Shown here: positions 8,496 to 15,431 of the stretch, piece by piece
Position numbering within the stretch: the stretch's first letter is position 1
Layout: every line of letters begins with the position of its first letter
From: Streptosporangium nondiastaticum
Lineage (GTDB): Bacteria; Actinomycetota; Actinomycetes; Streptomycetales; Streptomycetaceae
NCBI RefSeq assembly: GCF_003011965.1
Contig: NZ_PXWG01000036.1
Span: forward strand, 1-55,621
Direction: 5' to 3'
Length of the DNA: 55,621 bases
The notes under the pieces: model-generated
The model's database searches: none
Seen by the model: the letters and a program-made list of their open reading frames with translations, nothing else
Told to the model about the DNA's origin: nothing
Position numbers and translations under genes: made by a program

Positions 8496-8521
8496 CAGCT
8501 TGTGAATACCCTCACAAGCTG
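8496..8521. promoter_or_regulatory. CRP-like palindrome in the divergent AIM24/DUF3817 region
   Basis: CAGCTTGTGA (8496-8505) and TCACAAGCTG (8512-8521) form a perfect 10-bp inverted repeat around ATACCC. The core TGTGA-N6-TCACA is the classical consensus of CRP/FNR-family regulators. It sits 51 nt before the DUF3817 start and 98 nt from the AIM24 start, a position from which either promoter could be affected. A Streptomyces Crp homologue is known; binding here is inferred. A hairpin in a DUF3817 leader is the alternative. Confidence 0.6.
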
Positions 8522-8571
8522 TAGTTGATCCGCCACTGCCCAGCCACTGACTCACGAAGGTGCGTACCCCC

Positions 8572-8916
8572 GTGGACATCAAGACCGCCTCCGCCCTGCG
8601 CCGGCTCCGCCTGGTCTCCGCCCCGGAGGCCGTTTCCTTCCTGCTGCTGCTCGTCTGCTCCGTGCTCAAGCGCATGACGGACTTCAACGCCGTACCGGTG
8701 ATGGGCGCCGTCCACGGCATCCTCTTCGTCATCTACGTCCTCTTCTGGCTGGACGCCTGGAACAAGACCAAGTGGCCCCTGAAGACCGCGGCCCTCTACT
8801 TCGTCCTCTCCGTCCTGCCGACCGGCGGCTTCTTCGCCGAGCGCATGCTGCGCCGCGAGGCGGAGGCGAGCGTCATCGCCGCCCGTGCACGCAAGGAAGG
8901 TGTGGTCAACGCATGA
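8572..8916 (+). CDS. DUF3817 family integral membrane protein (copy 1)
   Basis: A 114-residue membrane protein with three hydrophobic segments: LRLVSAPEAVSFLLLLVCSVL, MGAVHGILFVIYVLFWLDAW and TAALYFVLSVLPTGGFFAERML. The VHGILFVIY and P-TGGFF-ER signatures define DUF3817. Function is unknown. GTG at 8572 is preferred over GTG 8560 because GAAGG (8556-8560) overlaps the latter and lies 11 nt before the former; family members begin close to VDIKTAS. Its stop overlaps the next ATG by 4 nt (ATGA). A paralogue is at 11312. Confidence 0.85.
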   Translation: MDIKTASALRRLRLVSAPEAVSFLLLLVCSVLKRMTDFNAVPVMGAVHGILFVIYVLFWLDAWNKTKWPLKTAALYFVLSVLPTGGFFAERMLRREAEASVIAARARKEGVVNA

Positions 8917-9209
8917 TCGTCGCCTTCTCGGTGTCGCCCCTGGGAGTGGGCGAGGACGTCGGCGAGTACGTGGCCGACGCGGTGCGCGTGGTCCGCGAAT
9001 CCGGCCTGCCGAACCGTACGGACGCGATGTTCACGTCCATCGAGGGCGAGTGGGACGAGGTCATGGACGTCGTCAAGCGCGCGGTCGCGGCCGTCGAGGC
9101 ACGGGCGGGACGGGTCTCCCTGGTCCTGAAGGCGGACATCCGCCCGGGCGTCACGGACGGCCTGACGTCGAAGGTGGAAACGGTCGAACGGTACCTCGCG
9201 GAGGGCTGA
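8913..9209 (+). CDS. MTH1187-type thiamine-binding domain protein
   Basis: A 98-residue protein of the MTH1187/YkoF-like (old DUF77) family. It starts MIVAFSVSPLGVGEDVGEYVADAV and has the conserved RTDAMFTSIEGEWDEVM and RVSLVLKADIRPG stretches, ending with a helix that includes SKVETVERYL. Members form ferredoxin-like dimers or tetramers and some bind thiamine-related ligands; the physiological role is not settled. ATGA overlap with the DUF3817 gene indicates translational coupling. A very strong hairpin terminator follows. Confidence 0.87.
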   Translation: MIVAFSVSPLGVGEDVGEYVADAVRVVRESGLPNRTDAMFTSIEGEWDEVMDVVKRAVAAVEARAGRVSLVLKADIRPGVTDGLTSKVETVERYLAEG

Positions 9210-9223
9210 CCTCTCGGCTACGG

Positions 9224-9269
9224 GAACGGCCCGGTCCGGAGTGCATCTGCACTCCGGACCGGGCCGTTC
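9224..9269 (+). terminator. Strong intrinsic hairpin
   Basis: A perfect 22-bp stem (9224-9245 with 9248-9269) closed by the two bases TC, 15 nt after the stop of the thiamine-binding-type gene. There is no clear T-run, which is usual in Streptomyces. Confidence 0.9.
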
Positions 9270-9387
9270 TGCTGTTACCGCAGGCCGAAACGCGCTCTTG
9301 ATCAGCTGCCCGTTGCCTCTTAGCGTGCATCCGAACGCTGTTTGAGCGACCGATTAAATCTCTTGATTAACGGGTGAGGCGGACGAC

Positions 9388-10068
9388 ATGACCTCGATCT
9401 TCCAGCGCGCCATGGGCTCCGAATTCGACCGGCTGCACCCGCAGCTCCAGCGCCGCTTCTCCGTCGGCCTCGACAGTGGCGAGGCCTGCGTCGGTACCGG
9501 CACCATGGACGAGATCCTGCACGGCCGCAGCTTCGTGCGGCCATTCCTCGCGCTCGGGGGCAGCCGCAACGTCCTCGTGCCGCGCGCGGGCCGGAACATC
9601 CCCTTCGTCATCGAGAACGTCCCCTACCTCGACTCGTACGGCCGCGAGACGGTCACCTTCGTCCGCACCTTCCGCTTCCCCGGCCGTCCGCGTCGCTTCG
9701 ACGCCACGATGGTCTTCAGCCCGGAGCGGGGCTGCGTCGTCGACTACCTCGGCACCCACCAGCACCTCGCCAGCGACCTGCACTTCAGCGCCGACCGCAC
9801 CGGAGCGCTCGTCATCCGCTCCGGCGAGCACCGCTTCCGCGAAGGCTCCGTCGACGCGCGCGTGCCGCAGTTGATCGGCGGTGACGCCGTCGCCCGCGAG
9901 TCCTACGACGACGAGGCCGGCTGCTTCCGCATCGAGGTCCGCGTCACCAACCGCCGCTTCGGCCTGCTCGTCGGCTACCGGGGCTCCTTCACCGCGCAGT
10001 ACAAGGACGCGATGTCGTGCGGGGTGAGGAACGGGCTGCGGCCCGTGCGGGAGGAGGCGCGGGCCTGA
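9388..10068 (+). CDS. DUF4166 domain-containing protein
   Basis: A 226-residue protein. It contains the DUF4166 pattern: a start of type SIFQRAMGSEFDRLHPQLQRRF, then GTGTMDEI, the Arg-rich VTFVRTFRFPGRPRRFDATMVF, and GLLVGYRGSFTAQY near the end. The family is soluble, often alone or fused to saccharopine-dehydrogenase-like domains, and has no established reaction. The ATG follows GGGTGAGGCGGA. The gene stands alone between a strong terminator and the next small gene. Confidence 0.83.
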   Translation: MTSIFQRAMGSEFDRLHPQLQRRFSVGLDSGEACVGTGTMDEILHGRSFVRPFLALGGSRNVLVPRAGRNIPFVIENVPYLDSYGRETVTFVRTFRFPGRPRRFDATMVFSPERGCVVDYLGTHQHLASDLHFSADRTGALVIRSGEHRFREGSVDARVPQLIGGDAVARESYDDEAGCFRIEVRVTNRRFGLLVGYRGSFTAQYKDAMSCGVRNGLRPVREEARA

Positions 10069-10257
10069 GGGGGCATGCCACGGCTCCAGGGCGAGCCGGG
10101 CGGGCCATGACGTTGCAGACGGCGGGGACGATGACCGTGCAGGGGCTGGGGATGGCGCTCGCGGGGGCGGCCGCGGAGTGCGTCCCGGTGCACTGGGTCG
10201 TGGCGGGCGGCGGCCTGATCGGGACGTTCGTGGTCGGGAGCGTCGTGCGGCTTGTCG

Positions 10258-10263
10258 TAGGCT
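10258..10263 (+). promoter_or_regulatory. Predicted -10 box upstream of the 10303 gene
   Basis: TAGGCT matches TANNNT and would place a transcript start near 10270, leaving a leader of about 33 nt that holds the GGGGGAG ribosome site of the 10303 gene. Confidence 0.4.
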
Positions 10264-10302
10264 CTGGGTGATCCACGATCAAGGTCTGCAGGGGGAGTTG
10301 CC

Positions 10303-10680
10303 ATGCTCGACGTGTTCACCGGCGGGACGAAGAAGTCCGGCGCCGACTTCGAGGTCGTGGTGCTGCGCGACTCGCACGCGGCCGCCACGGCGATACGCGA
10401 GGCGCTGGCGACCGCCGGCGCCGAGGAGCGGCCCGGTCTGGAGCGTGCGGCGGCGCTGATCGCCGAGCACGCGGCCCGGCCGGAGCGCGAGGTCCGGGCG
10501 GAGTGGGTGCGCGGCATCCTCGCCGAGGCCGGTGTGGACGCGCGGAGCCAGGAGCTTCACGCCATCAAGGCGCTGCGCAAGGCGGAGCGCGGGCTGAGTC
10601 TCGCGACGGCGGTGCGGCTGGTGCGCGAGGCCGCCGACGTGGCCGCGGAGCCGGGCCGTTCCGTCCCGTCCGGGATCTGA
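10303..10680 (+). CDS. Hypothetical 125-residue soluble protein
   Basis: I do not recognise a named domain. The protein is Ala/Arg/Glu-rich and mainly helical, with no signal peptide or membrane segment. It begins MLDVFTGGTKKSGADFEVVVLRDSHAA and contains an EWVRGILAEAGVDARSQELHAIKALRKAE stretch typical of small conserved actinobacterial proteins. GGGGGAG lies 6 nt before the ATG. It precedes the MarR gene by 43 nt, but that gene appears to have its own leaderless promoter. Confidence 0.75.
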   Translation: MLDVFTGGTKKSGADFEVVVLRDSHAAATAIREALATAGAEERPGLERAAALIAEHAARPEREVRAEWVRGILAEAGVDARSQELHAIKALRKAERGLSLATAVRLVREAADVAAEPGRSVPSGI

Positions 10681-10710
10681 GATACGCCCGTCCGCGCAGT
10701 GACCGAACGG

Positions 10711-10716
10711 TAGGCT
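10711..10716 (+). promoter_or_regulatory. Predicted -10 box of a leaderless MarR transcript
   Basis: TAGGCT ends 7 nt before the GTG at 10724 and no Shine-Dalgarno is present, so the mRNA probably begins at the start codon. Confidence 0.55.
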
Positions 10717-10723
10717 CGGGACC

Positions 10724-11254
10724 GTGCCCAAGCCGCTCAGCCTCCCCTTCGACCCCATCGCCCGAGCCGATGAGCTCTGGAAGCAGCGGTGGGGTTCCGT
10801 GCCGTCGATGGCCGCGATCACGTCGATCATGCGGGCCCATCAGATCCTGCTGGGCCAGGTCGACGCGGTGGTCAAGCCGTACGGGCTGACGTTCGCGCGC
10901 TACGAGGCGCTGGTGCTGCTCACGTTCAGCAAGGCCGGGGAGCTGCCGATGTCGAAGATCGGCGAGCGGTTGATGGTGCATCCCACGTCGGTGACCAACA
11001 CGGTCGACCGGCTGGTGGCCTCCGGGCTCGTCGCCAAGCGGCCCAACCCCAAGGACGGCCGCGGCACGCTCGCGTCGATCACGGAGAAGGGGCGCGAGGT
11101 GGTCGACGCGGCCACGCGCGACCTGATGGCGATGGACTTCGGCCTGGGGACGTACGGGGCGGAGGAGTGCGGGGAGATCTTCGACATGCTGCGGCCCCTG
11201 CGGGTGGCGGCGGGCGATTTCCCGGACCCGGCGGAGGGCGCGGGCAACGCGTAG
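10724..11254 (+). CDS. MarR-family transcriptional regulator
   Basis: A 176-residue winged-helix regulator. The HTH and wing are clear: ELPMSKIGERLMVHPTSVTNTVDRLVASGLVAKRPNPKDGRGTLASITEKG, preceded by dimerisation helices (AAITSIMRAHQILLGQVDAVVKPYGLTFARYEAL). It is about 25% longer at the N terminus than minimal MarR proteins (PLSLPFDPIARADELWKQRWG), a pattern common in actinobacteria. It sits 57 nt before a DUF3817 gene and 520 nt before icmA, so either may be a target. It resembles the 5764 regulator only in fold. Confidence 0.9.
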   Translation: MPKPLSLPFDPIARADELWKQRWGSVPSMAAITSIMRAHQILLGQVDAVVKPYGLTFARYEALVLLTFSKAGELPMSKIGERLMVHPTSVTNTVDRLVASGLVAKRPNPKDGRGTLASITEKGREVVDAATRDLMAMDFGLGTYGAEECGEIFDMLRPLRVAAGDFPDPAEGAGNA

Positions 11255-11298
11255 CGCCGTCCGGGCGGGGCGGCGAAGATCGGCCCGGAACGGCCGGT

Positions 11299-11304
11299 TA
11301 CGCT
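11299..11304 (+). promoter_or_regulatory. Predicted -10 box of a leaderless DUF3817 transcript
   Basis: TACGCT ends 7 nt before the ATG at 11312, with no ribosome site between them, so a leaderless mRNA is expected. Confidence 0.45.
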
Positions 11305-11311
11305 CGTTGTC

Positions 11312-11641
11312 ATGAAGAAGAGCGTCCTGACTCGATACCGCGTGATGGCCTACGCCACTGCCGTGATGCTGCTGGTGCTCTGCGCGAGCATGGTCCTCAA
11401 GTACGGCTTCGACACGGGCGCGAACGCCACCCTCGTGATCTCGCAGATCCACGGCGTGCTCTTCATCATCTACCTGGTCTTCGCCTTCGACCTCGGCTCG
11501 AAGGCGCGCTGGAAGTTCGGCAAGCTGCTGTGGGTGCTGGTCTCCGGCACCATCCCGACCGCCGCGTTCTTCGTCGAGCGGCAGGTCGTGCGCGAGGTCG
11601 AGCCCCTGCTGGAGGGTGCGCCCGCGCAGGCGACCGCCTGA
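11312..11641 (+). CDS. DUF3817 family integral membrane protein (copy 2)
   Basis: A 109-residue membrane protein with three hydrophobic segments (VMAYATAVMLLVLCASMVL, IHGVLFIIYLVFAFDL, LLWVLVSGTIPTAAFFVE). The IHGVLFIIY and IPTAAFFVERQV signatures match DUF3817 and align along the full length with the copy at 8572. Function unknown. It lacks a Shine-Dalgarno and is probably leaderless. It lies between a MarR gene and icmA. Confidence 0.85.
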   Translation: MKKSVLTRYRVMAYATAVMLLVLCASMVLKYGFDTGANATLVISQIHGVLFIIYLVFAFDLGSKARWKFGKLLWVLVSGTIPTAAFFVERQVVREVEPLLEGAPAQATA

Positions 11642-11705
11642 GCCACCCCCCGGCGAACGCCGGAACCGCGCCGCGCCCCGGACACCCCTTGTGTTCGGGG
11701 CGCTC

Positions 11706-11748
11706 TTGCGCGAAAATTTACTAGGACGTCCTACTAAATTTCGCGCAA
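11706..11748. promoter_or_regulatory. 43-bp near-perfect palindrome upstream of icmA
   Basis: The arms begin TTGCGCGAAA and end TTTCGCGCAA and meet at a central TAGGACGTCCTA. Folding leaves only one extra A in the left arm and one C/A mismatch. It is the only AT-rich segment in the region and ends 25 nt before the icmA ATG. It may be an operator, or a promoter overlapped by one; the central TACTAGGACGTCCTACTA is a plausible dimer site. A hairpin terminator for the DUF3817 gene is less likely because no T-run follows. Confidence 0.75.
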
Positions 11749-11773
11749 CGGGGCACGGAGAGGCGACACCACC

Positions 11774-13474
11774 ATGGACGCAAGCGCAATCGAGGCGGGG
11801 CGCAGCCGCTGGCAGGCCCGGTTCGACGCCGCGCGCAAGCGCGAGGCCGACTTCACCACCCTCTCCGGCGACGAGGTCGCCCCCGTCTACGGCCCCCGCC
11901 CCGGCGACGCCTACGAGGGCTTCGAGCGCATCGGCTGGCCGGGGGAGTACCCCTTCACCCGGGGCCTGTACGCCACGGGCTACCGCGGCCGCACCTGGAC
12001 CATCCGCCAGTTCGCCGGCTTCGGCAACGCCGAGCAGACCAACGAGCGCTACAAGATGATCCTCGCCAACGGCGGCGGCGGGCTCAGCGTGGCCTTCGAC
12101 ATGCCCACGCTCATGGGCCGCGACTCCGACGACGCGCGCTCGCTCGGCGAGGTCGGCCACTGCGGCGTCGCCATCGACTCCGCGGCCGACATGGAGGTCC
12201 TCTTCAAGGGCATCCCGCTCGGCGACGTGACGACGTCGATGACGATCAGCGGGCCCGCCGTGCCCGTCTTCTGCATGTACCTCGTGGCCGCTGAGCGGCA
12301 GGGCGTCGACCCCGCCGTCCTCAACGGCACGCTCCAGACGGACATCTTCAAGGAGTACATCGCGCAGAAGGAGTGGCTCTTCCCGCCCGAGCCCCACCTG
12401 CGCCTCATCGGCGACCTGATGGAGCACTGCAGTCGCACCATCCCCGCCTACAAGCCCCTGTCCGTCTCCGGCTACCACATCCGGGAGGCCGGGGCCACGG
12501 CCGCGCAGGAGCTCGCGTACACCCTGGCCGACGGCTTCGGGTACGTGGAGCTGGGCCTCAGCCGCGGCCTCGACGTCGACACGTTCGCGCCCGGCCTGTC
12601 CTTCTTCTTCGACGCCCACGTCGACTTCTTCGAGGAGATCGCCAAGTTCCGCGCGGCCCGCCGCATCTGGGCCCGCTGGATGAAGGAGGTCTACGGCGCG
12701 AAGTCGGAGAAGGCGCAGTGGCTGCGCTTCCACACCCAGACCGCGGGCGTCTCCCTGACCGCCCAGCAGCCGTACAACAACGTCGTGCGGACGGCCGTGG
12801 AGGCCCTCGCCGCGGTCCTCGGCGGGACGAACTCCCTGCACACCAACGCCCTCGACGAGACCCTCGCCCTGCCCAGCGAGCAGGCCGCGGAGATCGCGCT
12901 GCGCACCCAGCAGGTGCTGATGGAGGAGACCGGCGTCGCCAACGTCGCCGACCCGCTCGGCGGCGCCTGGTACGTCGAGCAGCTCACGGACCGGATCGAG
13001 GCCGACGCCGAGAAGATCTTCGAGCAGATCCGGGAGCGGGGCCTGCGGGCCCACCCCGACGGCAAGCACCCCATCGGCCCCATCACCTCCGGCATCCTGC
13101 GCGGCATCGAGGACGGCTGGTTCACCGGCGAGATCGCCGAGAGCGCCTTCCGCTACCAGCAGGCCCTGGAGAAGGGCGACAAGCGGGTCGTCGGCGTCAA
13201 CTGCCACCACGGCTCGGTGACGGGCGACCTGGAGATCCTGCGCGTCAGCCACGAGGTGGAGCGCGAGCAGGTCCGCGTCCTGGCCGACCGTAAGTCCGGC
13301 CGGGACGACGCCCGCGTACGGGCCTCCCTGGAGGCCATGCTGGCCGCCGCGCGGGACGGCTCGAACATGATCGGGCCGATGCTGGAGGCGGTCCGGGCCG
13401 AGGCGACGCTCGGTGAGATCTGTGACGTGCTGCGGGAGGAGTGGGGGGTTTACGTGGAGCCGGCGGGCTTCTGA
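11774..13474 (+). CDS. icmA: Isobutyryl-CoA mutase large (substrate-binding) subunit
   Basis: A 566-residue TIM-barrel subunit of a B12-dependent acyl-CoA mutase, the known IcmA length. It interconverts isobutyryl-CoA and n-butyryl-CoA together with the small cobalamin-binding subunit IcmB, which is not in the window. Two residues separate it from methylmalonyl-CoA mutase: Phe80 (RQFAGFG, Tyr in the methylmalonyl enzyme) and Gln198 (EYIAQKEW, Arg there). There is no C-terminal cobalamin domain (DxHxxG is absent), as expected. The GGAG of CACGGAGAG lies about 12-15 nt before the ATG. It is preceded by a large palindrome and followed by a bidirectional hairpin. Confidence 0.95.
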   Translation: MDASAIEAGRSRWQARFDAARKREADFTTLSGDEVAPVYGPRPGDAYEGFERIGWPGEYPFTRGLYATGYRGRTWTIRQFAGFGNAEQTNERYKMILANGGGGLSVAFDMPTLMGRDSDDARSLGEVGHCGVAIDSAADMEVLFKGIPLGDVTTSMTISGPAVPVFCMYLVAAERQGVDPAVLNGTLQTDIFKEYIAQKEWLFPPEPHLRLIGDLMEHCSRTIPAYKPLSVSGYHIREAGATAAQELAYTLADGFGYVELGLSRGLDVDTFAPGLSFFFDAHVDFFEEIAKFRAARRIWARWMKEVYGAKSEKAQWLRFHTQTAGVSLTAQQPYNNVVRTAVEALAAVLGGTNSLHTNALDETLALPSEQAAEIALRTQQVLMEETGVANVADPLGGAWYVEQLTDRIEADAEKIFEQIRERGLRAHPDGKHPIGPITSGILRGIEDGWFTGEIAESAFRYQQALEKGDKRVVGVNCHHGSVTGDLEILRVSHEVEREQVRVLADRKSGRDDARVRASLEAMLAAARDGSNMIGPMLEAVRAEATLGEICDVLREEWGVYVEPAGF

Positions 13475-13508
13475 GTCCTCCCGGGCGAAGGCCCGGAAGA
13501 CCGGTCGC

Positions 13509-13550
13509 ACGGGCCCGGTCCCGCCGAGACGCCGGCGGGAGCGGGCCCGT
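13509..13550. terminator. Bidirectional hairpin between icmA and the TetR gene
   Basis: Arms 13509-13526 and 13533-13550 pair over 18 positions with one G/G mismatch around the loop AGACGC. It sits between two convergent genes and can serve both. Confidence 0.85.
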
Positions 13551-13558
13551 CCGGCTTG

Positions 13559-14185
13559 TCAGGAGCCCCGCAGGCCCCCGATCAGGAGCGCGGCGAAGCC
13601 GCGGGCCCATTCGGGGTCCACCGGCTCCGCGCTGACCAGAGTGCGGTGGACGACCGCGCCCGCGATGACGTCGAAGATGAGGTCCGCCGTGCGGGCCGCC
13701 GCCGCGGGGTCGTCCTCGCGCGGGAGCTCGCCGCGGCGCTGCGCGCGGTCGCGGCCGAGCAGCACCAGGGACTTCTGGCGGTCGACGATGGCCGAGCGGA
13801 TGCGGTCGCGGAGAGCGCCGTCCCGCGTCGACTCGGCCACGACGGCCATCAGGGCCGTCTTGGTCTCCGGGCGTTCGAGCAGGGCCGCGAACCGCAGGAC
13901 GACGTCCTCGACGTCGGCCTGCAGACTGCCCCGGTCCGGGAGTTCGAGATGCTCGTCGAAGAGCGCCGCCACCGCGTCTACGACGAGCTCGCTCTTGCCC
14001 GCCCAGCGCCGGTAGAGCGTGGTCTTGGCGACCCCCGCGCGGGCGGCCACGTCGCCCATCGTCAGCTTTCCCCAGCCCAGCTCGACCAGCGCGGCGCGCG
14101 TCGCGTCGAGGATCGCGCGGTCGGCCTCGGGGCTGCGCGGGCGGCCGGTGCGGCGCGGCGCGGGGGAGGAGGCGGCGGAGCTCAT
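13559..14185 (-). CDS. TetR/AcrR-family transcriptional regulator
   Basis: A 208-residue TetR protein. The N-terminal HTH is ILDATRAALVELGWGKLTMGDVAARAGVAKTTLYRRWAGKSELV (about residues 26-69), preceded by the basic arm RRTGRPRSPE. The C-terminal ligand domain is typical of actinobacterial members with the TetR_C_11/C_16 type helices. A TAGGGT box ends 8 nt before the ATG, with no Shine-Dalgarno, suggesting a leaderless mRNA. It is divergent from the thioredoxin-like gene, and a perfect palindrome in the shared region is the likely operator. Ligand unknown. Confidence 0.9.
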   Translation of the reverse strand: MSSAASSPAPRRTGRPRSPEADRAILDATRAALVELGWGKLTMGDVAARAGVAKTTLYRRWAGKSELVVDAVAALFDEHLELPDRGSLQADVEDVVLRFAALLERPETKTALMAVVAESTRDGALRDRIRSAIVDRQKSLVLLGRDRAQRRGELPREDDPAAAARTADLIFDVIAGAVVHRTLVSAEPVDPEWARGFAALLIGGLRGS

Positions 14186-14193
14186 GGCACCGG

Positions 14194-14199
14194 ACCCTA
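14194..14199 (-). promoter_or_regulatory. Predicted -10 box of a leaderless tetR transcript
   Basis: TAGGGT on the minus strand, 8 nt before the ATG of the TetR gene, with no ribosome-binding sequence between them. Confidence 0.45.
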
Positions 14200-14253
14200 C
14201 CGCCGGGTAGTGCGGGTGGCGGGAGGGGCTTGCGGAGAGGGCGGGGGGTGGAG

Positions 14254-14276
14254 TTACGCTACGGCTCGTAGCGTAA
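14254..14276. promoter_or_regulatory. Perfect TetR-type operator palindrome
   Basis: TTACGCTACG (14254-14263) and CGTAGCGTAA (14267-14276) are perfect 10-bp inverted arms around GCT. It lies in the 182-bp divergent region between tetR and the thioredoxin-like gene. TAGCGT within the right arm also fits a plus-strand -10 box, so binding could occlude the promoter of the thioredoxin-like gene. Confidence 0.75.
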
Positions 14277-14367
14277 GAGCGACAACCACGGACGCCGGGT
14301 GGGGACCCGGTGTCACGGAGCCACCGCTATTTTTCCGGTTCGCGCGCGGAGGGGGGAGGATGGGCCC

Positions 14368-15336
14368 ATGCAGCCACGGAACATGTCCATGAGTGGAGTG
14401 GTCGACCTCGCCGCGGTGAAGGCGGCCGGGGAAGCCAAGCAGAAGGCGGAGCAGGCGCGCGCCGAGGCCGCCCGCACGGGTGCGCCGCCCGCCGCCGCGG
14501 GCCGCCTCGTCTTCGACGTCGACGAGGCCGGCTTCGAGGCCCAGGTCCTGCAGCGCTCCGCCGAGGTGCCCGTCGTCATCGACTTCTGGGCCGACTGGTG
14601 CGAGCCGTGCAAGCAGCTCGGCCCGCTGCTGGAGCGGCTGGCGGCCGAGTACGCGGGCCGGTTCGTGCTCGCCAAGGTCGACGTCGAGGCCAATCAGCTG
14701 CTCTTCCAGCAGTTCGGCGTGCAGTCGATCCCCGCGGTGTTCGCGGTGGTGGCGGGCCAGGCCCTGCCGCTGTTCCAGGGCGCCGCGCCGGAGGCGCAGA
14801 TCCGTCAGGTGCTGGACCAGCTGGTGCAGGTGGCCGAGCAGCGCTTCGGCATCGTCGGTGCGCCCGTGTCCGCCGAGGGCGCCGGGGAGGGCGCTCCGGA
14901 GCAGGAGCAGCCCGCCGGCCCGTACGACGGCGTGCTGAGCCTCGCGCACGAGGCGCTGGACAAGGGCGACCTGAGCGGCGCGGTCCAGGCGTACAAGAAC
15001 GTGCTGGCCGACGACCCGGCGCACCCGGAGGCGAAGCTGGGCCTGGCGCAGGCCGAGCTGCTCCAGCGCGTGCAGGGCGTCGACCCGCAGGCGGTCCGCA
15101 AGGCCGCGGCGGACGCGCCCGGCGATGTGCAGGCGCAGATCGCCGCCGCCGACCTGGACCTGGTCGGCGGCCATGTCGAGGACGCCTTCGGCCGTCTGAT
15201 CGACACGGTGCGGCGCACCGCGGGCGAGGACCGGAACGCGGCCCGCGTGCGGCTGCTGGAGCTCTTCGAGGTGATCGGGGCGGAGGACCCGCGGGTGAGT
15301 GCCGCGCGGACCGCGCTCTCGCGCGCACTGTTCTGA
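14368..15336 (+). CDS. Thioredoxin-TPR protein, CnoX/YbbN-like
   Basis: A 322-residue protein with an N-terminal charged region (1-45), a thioredoxin domain (about 47-155) with the redox motif W77-C78-E-P-C81-K and the cis-Pro of SIPAVF, and a C-terminal TPR-like part (about 190-320) with AYKNVLADDPAHPEAKLGLAQAEL. The architecture is that of E. coli YbbN/CnoX, a redox-sensitive holdase. The ATG at 14368 is chosen over an upstream in-frame start because GGAGGGGGGAGGA precedes it and homologues begin MQPRN. Divergent from tetR; a T-rich terminator follows. Confidence 0.9.
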   Translation: MQPRNMSMSGVVDLAAVKAAGEAKQKAEQARAEAARTGAPPAAAGRLVFDVDEAGFEAQVLQRSAEVPVVIDFWADWCEPCKQLGPLLERLAAEYAGRFVLAKVDVEANQLLFQQFGVQSIPAVFAVVAGQALPLFQGAAPEAQIRQVLDQLVQVAEQRFGIVGAPVSAEGAGEGAPEQEQPAGPYDGVLSLAHEALDKGDLSGAVQAYKNVLADDPAHPEAKLGLAQAELLQRVQGVDPQAVRKAAADAPGDVQAQIAAADLDLVGGHVEDAFGRLIDTVRRTAGEDRNAARVRLLELFEVIGAEDPRVSAARTALSRALF

Positions 15337-15357
15337 CCCACATGACTCAACGGCATC

Positions 15358-15381
15358 GCTTTACCAAAACTTGGTAAAAGC
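15358..15381. promoter_or_regulatory. AT-rich inverted repeat after the thioredoxin-like gene
   Basis: GCTTTACCAA and TTGGTAAAAGC form an inverted repeat around AAC with one extra A on the right; TTACCAA/TTGGTAA is perfect. It starts 21 nt after the stop codon and precedes the T-rich terminator. It may be a protein-binding site or a second RNA hairpin. Confidence 0.5.
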
Positions 15382-15408
15382 GGCCTCCGTTACTGCGAGT
15401 AAGAAAAG

Positions 15409-15431
15409 CCCGGGCTTTCGCCCGGGTTTTT
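15409..15431 (+). terminator. Canonical T-rich intrinsic terminator
   Basis: CCCGGGC (15409-15415), loop TTTC, GCCCGGG (15420-15426), then five T residues at 15427-15431, with AAAAG in front. It ends the thioredoxin-like transcript and is unusually canonical for this genome. Confidence 0.92.

Noticed and set aside
10107..10271. Small plus-strand reading frame (54 residues) with a hydrophobic C-terminal segment
   Set aside because: No ribosome site, no recognisable family, and its end covers the likely -10 box of the 10303 gene. The opposite strand also has an open frame here, as expected for high GC.
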